Source: Methylacidimicrobium fagopyrum (lineage in GTDB: Bacteria > Verrucomicrobiota > Verrucomicrobiia > Limisphaerales > UBA11358). From it: a DNA stretch of 57,348 bases. The stretch covers positions 1 through 57,348 of the forward strand of contig JAMFSJ010000040.1 in NCBI GenBank assembly GCA_026225255.1, written 5' to 3'. A model generated the notes under the pieces. That model was not told the origin of the DNA and did no database searches. It was given only the letters and a program-made list of their open reading frames with translations. Positions 1 through 5,704 of this stretch are shown piece after piece (the first letter of the stretch is position 1; the number at the start of each line of letters is the position of its first letter). The position numbers and the translations under genes are program-made.

Positions 1-2
1 CA

Positions 3-161
3 CGCTGGGCCAAGGCTAAGGTTGTTAAATCGGACGCAAAACCTGCGGTTAAAGCGCCGGCCAAAAAAGGTGGCATGAGCGCGGCTGGCCGGGCGAAGAT
101 CGCCGCCGCTGCAAAAGCTCGGTGGGCAAAGGTCAAAGCCGCTGGGAAGAATACGCTTTAA
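3..161 (+). CDS. C-terminal end of a Lys/Ala-rich histone-like protein (partial)
   Basis: The gene enters from the left edge; only the last 52 codons are visible, ending in TAA. The peptide is almost entirely Lys, Ala, Arg, Gly and Trp and contains two related blocks, RWAKAK and then AAGRAKIAAAAKARWAKVKA. Such basic low-complexity tails occur in small bacterial histone H1-like and other DNA-associated proteins, so nucleic-acid binding is a reasonable inference, but the N-terminal domain that would decide the family is outside the window. A strong hairpin terminator follows 15 bases after the stop, so this is the last gene of its transcript. Confidence 0.6.
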   Translation, partial: RWAKAKVVKSDAKPAVKAPAKKGGMSAAGRAKIAAAAKARWAKVKAAGKNTL

Positions 162-176
162 ACTATTTCGAGATAT

Positions 177-217
177 AAAAGCACCGTTCGCAATGCGAGC
201 GGTGCTTTTCTGTTTTA
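177..217 (+). terminator. Rho-independent terminator
   Basis: A near-perfect 15-bp stem (AAAAGCACCGTTCGC pairing with GCGAGCGGTGCTTTT, one G-T pair) closes a three-base AAT loop and is followed by TCTGTTTT. It lies just downstream of the basic-protein gene ending at 161. The A-run on the other side means it could also work on the reverse strand. Confidence 0.85.
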
Positions 218-286
218 GTTGACTTGCTATTTGAGGCAAGTATTGCCGTCTGCGTGTAAATGATTTTAATACGCTAGGGTGGCTAC

Positions 287-481
287 ATGACGATGTCACC
301 CGACTCAAAAATACCAATTCCTGAATTCAAGCAGCTTCTAGGCGGCTTTGCTATAGGGCTTTCTGAGGTCGAGATTGAGGGTTTAAGAGATTGGGAGGAT
401 CGTTTGGCTGACATCTTTTTCGACTCATGGCTAAGAAAACGTAATCGGGCTCCGGGGTTGGAAGAATCGTCAGATTCCTGA
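287..481 (+). CDS. small hypothetical protein, 64 aa
   Basis: A 64-residue acidic reading frame with a GGGTGG stretch about 8 bases before the ATG; a second ATG lies two codons in. The sequence begins with a Pro-rich segment (SPDSKIPIPEF) followed by what could be an amphipathic helix (LSEVEIEGLRDWEDRLADIF). I recognise no family. It precedes a recombinase gene on the same strand, a usual place for small regulatory or accessory genes of mobile elements. Reality of the gene is uncertain because of its size. Confidence 0.35.
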   Translation: MTMSPDSKIPIPEFKQLLGGFAIGLSEVEIEGLRDWEDRLADIFFDSWLRKRNRAPGLEESSDS

Positions 482-608
482 TATAATCGTTCCAAACCCA
501 ACGATCGCGAGAAAAGCGTTTTCTACCCGCATTTGGATGCAGAGACGGGCAGCGATGTTCAATGCCCTCGCGACATTGTGTTCACCATCGTTGTCCCTTT
601 TCTGTTTT

Positions 609-1115
609 ATGACCACCACCCGTAAAAATTGCATAATCTATTGTCGTGTTAGCACGGCGAAATCAGCCCAAGAGGGTGAAAGCCTTGATACGCAAGACGT
701 GATCTGCCGGAAATTCGTTGCCGGCAGGGGCTTTGCCGTGGTTCCTAATGGCAGAGTGTTTCGCGAGACTTTTAGCGGGCGCAAAGATACCCGCCCAGTT
801 TTGGATGAAGTATTTGATTACATTGAGAAAAATCCTGGCAAGGTCGATTATTTCGTCTTCCGAGTCATCGACCGTTTTACTCGAGGCGGAAGTTATTCGT
901 ATGAAGGCATAAAAAACCGGCTCGCCGAACTTGGCGTCGAGATGATCGACACTTATGGCGTGATTCAACCAATGAAAAATACGCTGGAGCACGTTGGCTT
1001 TGAATATGACTGGAGCCGGACTTCCCCAAGTGAAATTGCCGAGACCGTGATCGCCAATACTGCCAAAGCCGAAGTTACGAACATCCTGAGCCGAAAATCG
1101 GCAAAGAGGCGGTAG
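609..1115 (+). CDS. serine recombinase catalytic domain, C-terminally truncated
   Basis: Start chosen at the ATG giving MTTTRKN, directly before the beta strand with the nucleophile motif YCRVST (catalytic Ser near residue 13). The resolvase/invertase N-terminal domain continues through GESLDTQ, the FSGRKDTRPVLDE segment, FRVIDRFTRGG with its catalytic-site arginines, and ends at TAKAEVTNIL, the start of the long helix linking to the DNA-binding part. Large serine recombinases of this type run to roughly 450-550 residues; this one stops at 168, right after the catalytic domain, with an unrelated basic end (SRKSAKRR). The recombinase and zinc-ribbon domains are absent downstream in any frame I checked. 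It is probably a decayed integrase, though a catalytic-domain-only product could still bind a partner. Confidence 0.8.
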   Translation: MTTTRKNCIIYCRVSTAKSAQEGESLDTQDVICRKFVAGRGFAVVPNGRVFRETFSGRKDTRPVLDEVFDYIEKNPGKVDYFVFRVIDRFTRGGSYSYEGIKNRLAELGVEMIDTYGVIQPMKNTLEHVGFEYDWSRTSPSEIAETVIANTAKAEVTNILSRKSAKRR

Positions 1116-1117
1116 GC

Positions 1118-1405
1118 ATGAAACAGCGGGGAGTGGTCGAAGACCCGGAGCGGTTCAAGCTCGTCCGGTGGGTAAAATCCCTCAATATCGTCCGTCCGTG
1201 GCTGCGCGGCATTGAGAAGGCCGGAGAAGTTCCGCAACAGGGCATCGGCAAGACATGGTTGGAACGGTCAATGTTCTTTGCAACGCAGACCCGCCAGACG
1301 GTGCGCAATGCCGTCATGGATGCTTGGACGAAACTCCTACAGTCGCGGCAACCTGGCGGACAGGAAATTCCACCAAAAGACCGTGGGCCGGAAATGTCGA
1401 GGTGA
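1118..1405 (+). CDS. hypothetical protein, 95 aa
   Basis: Begins 2 bases after the truncated recombinase stop, in a different frame, and ends 3 bases before the next gene, so the three read as one transcript. The protein is basic with a Trp-rich middle (VRWVKSLNIVRPWLRG) and a Pro-rich end. No family is recognised and it does not resemble the missing recombinase C-terminus. Tight spacing supports a real gene. Confidence 0.4.
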   Translation: MKQRGVVEDPERFKLVRWVKSLNIVRPWLRGIEKAGEVPQQGIGKTWLERSMFFATQTRQTVRNAVMDAWTKLLQSRQPGGQEIPPKDRGPEMSR

Positions 1406-1408
1406 TTT

Positions 1409-1825
1409 ATGCAGCACGATCCATTGGCACAATATCGCAGAAAACCGCCGCCTCCGGGATATGAACCACCCCCGAATGAACCGGAAAAATACATGGCGTT
1501 TGACACCAAAGACAAAGTGTTTCGGCTGCGGATTCGTGGCGCGGATGATTCGATTTACGCGCCCGGCTACAATATCCTGCTCAATCTGCTTTACGATAAA
1601 CAGGGCACACATTTCATCCTGACTTATACCGTGATGATGGTGCTGGTGCGTGGAAAGAATTTGCAGAAGGTGGTTTTTGCCATCGAAAACGGCATGGCGG
1701 ATTTCATTCAGGAATTTGATTTCAAGCGGTGGCCGGAACCAACCGACGCCACTGCGCCATTCATTGAGTCCATTGAGGTCAAGGTTAATGAAAACGCTGC
1801 GGCTGCCAGTGAGACGAAGCATTGA
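1409..1825 (+). CDS. hypothetical protein, 138 aa
   Basis: ATG preceded by GAGGTG at good spacing; that ribosome-binding site overlaps the end of the upstream gene. The N-terminus is Pro-rich (RRKPPPPGYEPPPNEPEKY), followed by a compact alternating hydrophobic region (DKVFRLRIRGADDS, THFILTYTVMMVLVRG, LQKVVFAIENGMADFI) that looks like a small alpha/beta fold. No signal peptide or membrane segment. Family unknown. It sits between recombinase remnants and an HTH-type gene in the accessory block and could be a mobile-element accessory protein. Confidence 0.5.
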   Translation: MQHDPLAQYRRKPPPPGYEPPPNEPEKYMAFDTKDKVFRLRIRGADDSIYAPGYNILLNLLYDKQGTHFILTYTVMMVLVRGKNLQKVVFAIENGMADFIQEFDFKRWPEPTDATAPFIESIEVKVNENAAAASETKH

Positions 1826-1885
1826 CGAAAATTGCTTGTTCGATTTTGGGTGAGAATTGGGACTGAGAAAGTAGGAAGTAAAATT

Positions 1886-2206
1886 ATGAAAAATCGGCAC
1901 ACTGAGGACAAACAACTGCAAGGCATCACGCTTGAGGCCGTCATGGAAAAACGCCGTTTGGATCAAGCCTTGAACGCCAAAGAATTTGCCGTCTGCGCTG
2001 GCGTCTCATATTCAACGGCGCGAGAATGGTTCCACTCACCCGGCTTTCCGGCGTTTCGGGGCGTAATTTTCTGGCAAGATTTTGTCCAATGGCGAGCTGG
2101 CCAAAATGGATTTAAGAGTCCGTCGCCTTCGCAACGCGACAATGACACTGCCATCGCCGCTTCAAAACTGCCGCCGCGCGCCGCACAAATTCTTCTGGAT
2201 GCTTAA
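1886..2206 (+). CDS. excisionase-like small DNA-binding protein
   Basis: Start chosen at the ATG giving MKNRHTED because GGAAG precedes it by 7 bases; the frame is open further upstream. The 106-residue product holds a helix-turn-helix-like stretch around residues 20-65 (LNAKEFAVCAGVSYSTAREW, then FPAFRGVIFWQDFVQWR). The order of an N-terminal helix-turn-helix, a turn with small residues and an aromatic wing matches excisionase/MerR-type winged helices that bind element ends or promoters. The C-terminal tail is low complexity and ends in AAQILLDA. It closes the small operon started by the truncated recombinase and abuts, tail to tail with 2 bases between, the PIN-like gene on the other strand. 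Confidence 0.55.
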   Translation: MKNRHTEDKQLQGITLEAVMEKRRLDQALNAKEFAVCAGVSYSTAREWFHSPGFPAFRGVIFWQDFVQWRAGQNGFKSPSPSQRDNDTAIAASKLPPRAAQILLDA

Positions 2207-2208
2207 AA

Positions 2209-3375
2209 TCATTCCGTTCCATTGGGGCGCAAATGTGTTTGCTTTTCGATTGCATCCAACATTGGCTTTAATTGTTTCATAATTTGTTCGCTTAGTTCCT
2301 TCGTCACGACGATGGGGTTTTTAGCGTGTTCTTGCCACCCACTTGTCATGTGTTTGTCCCACAATTGGCAGGTCAAAAGCTCAGGATTCAATGGCGGATA
2401 TGCTGCATAATTAATAGAACCTTTAGATTTTTCTTCTTCCGAAAGTGATTTCCAATGTGCATCTATTTTTGCCAAGTCACATTTTAAATCCAGACCAGCG
2501 ATAAAAGATTGATCGGATTTCAAAAGTAGAGGAGCAATTGTTTTGTGAAAAATATCATTCGATACAAAGACCTGACAAAATGGAAGATAATAAAGATATT
2601 GGAGGTCAATTCTATTATTGGCATCTAGCGGTTTTCTCACAAGATTGTGCGCAATAGCAATATTTGACAATAAATTAACCCGGAAACACCAAGCAGCATA
2701 AGGCGCAAACTCCATTATGGGCGGCCCTCCTAATGCTTTCCATCGCTTAATAATGGCTGGTTTGAATGCAGGGGGAACACCAAGACTTAACATGAGTGCC
2801 TTAAGCAAGGTGAAGCGAGTCTTGTTACCAGAGCAAAAGGAATCTACCAATCGAGTTGCATATTCCAAATTTGGTATCTGCGCTCCCTGCATCAAACCAT
2901 GCCAATGCTTAACGAATGCCTCCGAGTCAATTTCTTGAATGGCAGTTCTCCACCTTTTAGCCACAAGATGTTCTAATTCAGCAAACTCACCTTTTTGCCA
3001 GCGCCGAAAAGCCTCTTGTTCGGGAGGTTCATCAAGGAAAACCCCTTTTTTGCCTGTTGCGTCTGTTATTATTTTGCCGCCGCCAATCACTGCTCTTTTG
3101 TCCATTTCTACCGGTATTCCTGCAATAAGCTCATTCATGAACAAGTAAATATGGTGGGTGTTTACCACCGAATTTATCGGGGAAAATTTATCAGCCAGTC
3201 CAGCTACAAATGTTTCTGGAGATCGCTTATCTCTGAACTCCTTCTTAAGATCAGCTAGGATTTCAAAAAATAAGATTGGCGTGATGTTTGAAAAGTAGTG
3301 ATGGGTTAACCACCGTGCTTCTTCATCTGACAGTGATTGAATGGTTGATTTATCGAAAATTATTATGGGACCCAA
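2209..3375 (-). CDS. PIN-like domain protein, partner of the DUF262 nuclease
   Basis: A 388-residue soluble protein. The start is TTG, supported by GGAG eight bases upstream; no ATG or GTG is available between the upstream in-frame stop and this point. The N-terminus IIFDKSTIQSL followed by PILFFEILADLKK has the acidic pattern of PIN-like nucleases (an Asp after the first strand, then Glu and Asp on the second helix), and near residue 290 VFVSNDIFHK resembles the late strand carrying the distal Asp. The centre is alpha-helical with no obvious motif. Coding sequence is AT-richer than the core genes here. It follows the DUF262/HNH gene after 67 bases on the same strand, suggesting co-transcription. 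PIN assignment rests on motif spacing only; RNase activity is inference. Confidence 0.5.
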   Translation of the reverse strand: MGPIIIFDKSTIQSLSDEEARWLTHHYFSNITPILFFEILADLKKEFRDKRSPETFVAGLADKFSPINSVVNTHHIYLFMNELIAGIPVEMDKRAVIGGGKIITDATGKKGVFLDEPPEQEAFRRWQKGEFAELEHLVAKRWRTAIQEIDSEAFVKHWHGLMQGAQIPNLEYATRLVDSFCSGNKTRFTLLKALMLSLGVPPAFKPAIIKRWKALGGPPIMEFAPYAAWCFRVNLLSNIAIAHNLVRKPLDANNRIDLQYLYYLPFCQVFVSNDIFHKTIAPLLLKSDQSFIAGLDLKCDLAKIDAHWKSLSEEEKSKGSINYAAYPPLNPELLTCQLWDKHMTSGWQEHAKNPIVVTKELSEQIMKQLKPMLDAIEKQTHLRPNGTE

Positions 3376-3442
3376 GAAGCCTACTCCAAGCCTAAAATGT
3401 TTCTTTTAAAAGCGCGAGTTCGTCTCCGTTGAACGAAACTCG

Positions 3443-5296
3443 TTAGTCTTCCGTTTCTTCGGCTTCGTTTTCAACATCTTCAGCGGGGGCTTCGCCTCCA
3501 GCCGGGAGAATTGCTTTCCCCATTGTGGCCGAGATAATGTCCAGCAAAGATTTCTTCCGTGCCGTGAAAAAGGCTGCAAAGTCATCGGCACGCAAGAGAC
3601 TCGGATCAATGACGTGGGATTTTAGGATTTCATCCTGTTCTGTTTCTGAAATCTGCACCTGAGCATTTTCTCGAATCTGCACCAAGTATTTTGACGGTGC
3701 TTTGCCGCCAATCATCCGGTTCGCTTTGTAAGAAATGGGGGTTTTGTTAATAATGGAATCAAAAACTTTGGGCAGGATGCCTTGCGTTTTGCACCAATCT
3801 TTCGGGAAAATATGATGTATGTCTATTTTGCATTCATCGCGGTCAAGATCAATCATACGTGCTTTCCAGAAAAAGTCCTTTGAACCTTGCCGTTGAAGCA
3901 ATATGTAGATTCCACGATAGGCTGCGCTTGTTCGTGTCCGTAACGTGTCGAGACGGGACGGCTGGAAGCCTGCGGACACCACCGTTACCGGCTCAACCGC
4001 CGTCGGGTCATTAATCCATGACAAAAGGTTTTGCAAATCCAAGGCAATCCGCGTCTCAATTGCGCCACCATATTGTTCCCCAAGAACACCGCACCAATAC
4101 CAACGCGCAATCTTTTTCTGGATAACCGGCTCAAGCCAACGCTCCCCAACATGAACCATTGTCGTTGCCAGCGGTATGATTTGGCTGCGGTAGGGCAGGA
4201 ATTTAGGATTGTAGAAACCTTCCATCCGCAAGAAACGGTCAGCTTGAAGAAATCCTTCAGTTAGCTTGTCTGCCCACTTCTTGTAGGCATCCAACGGCAA
4301 AGCAAGGATATGCTCGCGTTTTGCGCTAACTGCCGTCACTTCCTTGCCGGTTTTGCCGGCAACTACGTCTGCACAGCGTTTTTCATAGGTATGGAGCAAT
4401 GAAAGACCTTGCAAAAACTCTGTTGGCTGGATGTCTCGCAACAAAAGTTTTGCAGCGAAATATTTTTTTTGCCTTCCCTGAACATTGCCCGCTGGCCTTC
4501 CAAACCAATCATCGCGAAGATTAAAGCCATCTGCCGCATAAGTCGCTGTTGCAAGTTCAAAAACCGATAGCGGAACGCCGCCTGTGTTCACTTTCTCGAA
4601 AACGAGACAAACCGCCTCCTTGCTCGTCTCCTTCTTTAGCTGAATGACAGGAACGTAGTATTCACGGAATGCGTTCAAGACTAATTTCCGAAATTCCATA
4701 TACCGCGCAAATTTCGCAGCATCATGAGCCATCAAACCATTCTCCCAGCCGTCCGAATTAAGAATCTGGTTACAGGGGAAGCAAAAGGCATCAAATTCTT
4801 TGGCCTGTGATCCCAAGTCCAAGGCGATGTCCCTGCCAAAATTTTTGCGGAGAGTCCGCGTTTCATCCACGGCGATGATCGCTTCTTCAAGGCTGCCGTT
4901 TCCCGTCAACGCCTTCGCAATATCAATGTAATAAAGTCGCTTAACCTCGCGGCCTTTGTCGTCTTTCGTGCTTACTGGTGCGCTGAGTTTGAGCACTTGG
5001 GTTAAAGAAGTCAGTCGCTGCTGTCCATCGAGGATGAGATTTTCTGCCGTCGCATTTATTCCCGGCGCAAGTTCGACACCCTCCACAAGACGGATTTGGA
5101 AGCGTGCTGAACCACCAGTTTCCAACAGCATGACACTTCCGATGGGGAATGAACGAGCAATGCTGACCAGCAAAGAGCGAATGTGTTCATCGTCCCACAC
5201 CCACCCGCGTTGGAAATCGGGAAGCTGAATTTTTCCTTCCACAACCTGCTCAAGCAGTTTGCTCAGGGCTGTTTTTGTAGAATCGAACGTTGCCAT
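3443..5296 (-). CDS. DUF262 and HNH endonuclease protein (GmrSD-like)
   Basis: 617 residues; ATG with ACAGGAA about 10 bases upstream. The N-terminal DUF262 (ParB/Srx-like) domain shows IQLPDFQRGWVWDDEHI at about residues 23-40 and NLILDGQQRLTSL at about 86-98, the two signature blocks that bind and hydrolyse nucleotide in GmrS-type proteins. The C-terminal third has an HNH/DUF1524-like block, IDIHHIFPKDWC followed by INKTPIS and ANRMIGGKAPSKYL, with the His-His and Asn of a beta-beta-alpha metal site. Both halves in one chain match fused GmrSD-type modification-dependent restriction enzymes. No methyltransferase gene is visible, as expected for type IV systems. The last residues are acidic. 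Together with the PIN-like gene downstream it forms a two-gene unit. Confidence 0.85.
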   Translation of the reverse strand: MATFDSTKTALSKLLEQVVEGKIQLPDFQRGWVWDDEHIRSLLVSIARSFPIGSVMLLETGGSARFQIRLVEGVELAPGINATAENLILDGQQRLTSLTQVLKLSAPVSTKDDKGREVKRLYYIDIAKALTGNGSLEEAIIAVDETRTLRKNFGRDIALDLGSQAKEFDAFCFPCNQILNSDGWENGLMAHDAAKFARYMEFRKLVLNAFREYYVPVIQLKKETSKEAVCLVFEKVNTGGVPLSVFELATATYAADGFNLRDDWFGRPAGNVQGRQKKYFAAKLLLRDIQPTEFLQGLSLLHTYEKRCADVVAGKTGKEVTAVSAKREHILALPLDAYKKWADKLTEGFLQADRFLRMEGFYNPKFLPYRSQIIPLATTMVHVGERWLEPVIQKKIARWYWCGVLGEQYGGAIETRIALDLQNLLSWINDPTAVEPVTVVSAGFQPSRLDTLRTRTSAAYRGIYILLQRQGSKDFFWKARMIDLDRDECKIDIHHIFPKDWCKTQGILPKVFDSIINKTPISYKANRMIGGKAPSKYLVQIRENAQVQISETEQDEILKSHVIDPSLLRADDFAAFFTARKKSLLDIISATMGKAILPAGGEAPAEDVENEAEETED

Positions 5297-5446
5297 TTAA
5301 ATTTTTCCTGTGTATCAAAAACTTGGCGCTGAATCCGAACAAGACGAACGTGAGAATGCACAATTCTTATCATTTCAGCCAGAGCAATCTCGCCGGTGTT
5401 GTGACAGGCAACCGCCTCTTGTGGTTGAAATAAAAAAGAAGGGCAA

Positions 5447-5468
5447 TTTACTGCACTTTTACTGCACT
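5447..5468. repeat. tandem 11-base repeat beside tRNA-Gly
   Basis: TTTACTGCACT occurs twice back to back, ending about 25 bases from the 3' end of the tRNA-Gly gene. Short tandem repeats there are sometimes recombinase arm sites, but no integrase gene is intact next to them, so function is unknown. Confidence 0.5.
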
Positions 5469-5492
5469 GCTTCGTAAGTGCTTGATTTATAA

Positions 5493-5566
5493 TGGAGCGG
5501 GTGAAGGGAATCGAACCCTCGTCTCAGCCTTGGGAAGGCCACATTCTACCATTGAACCACACCCGC
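5493..5566 (-). tRNA. tRNA-Gly (anticodon CCC)
   Basis: On the reverse strand the acceptor stem GCGGGTG pairs with CACCCGC, followed by T and an encoded CCA. The D arm contains GGTTCAATGGTAGAA and the T arm GAGGGTTCGATTCCCTT. The seven-base anticodon loop is TTCCCAA, so the anticodon is CCC (plus-strand 5532-5534). The 3' end faces the accessory block at 1-5490, the side where tRNA-directed integration normally places islands. Confidence 0.95.
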
Positions 5567-5704
5567 CTGCGTTGCGCTTCGGCGCGGCCAGCCCGCCGAA
5601 AAATTACGATGCGTTGTTTCTATCAGACTATCGCGCCGATGGCAACGGCTTTGCGTTTTGGGTGCTTTCATTTCCGCGCTTCGCCCTTCGCCTTCGACCT
5701 GCGT

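Noticed and set aside
1118..1405. Frameshifted remainder of the serine recombinase
   Set aside because: Its translation in all frames lacks the recombinase and zinc-ribbon motifs, so it is treated as a separate small gene.
1337..1966. 209-codon reverse frame in the accessory block
   Set aside because: The forward genes here are tightly spaced with a ribosome-binding site and HTH motif; the reverse product shows no domain.
5300..5492. att-type direct repeat of the tRNA-Gly end within the left 5 kb
   Set aside because: I looked for the tRNA 3' end sequence on the left and did not find it; the other island end may lie outside the window.
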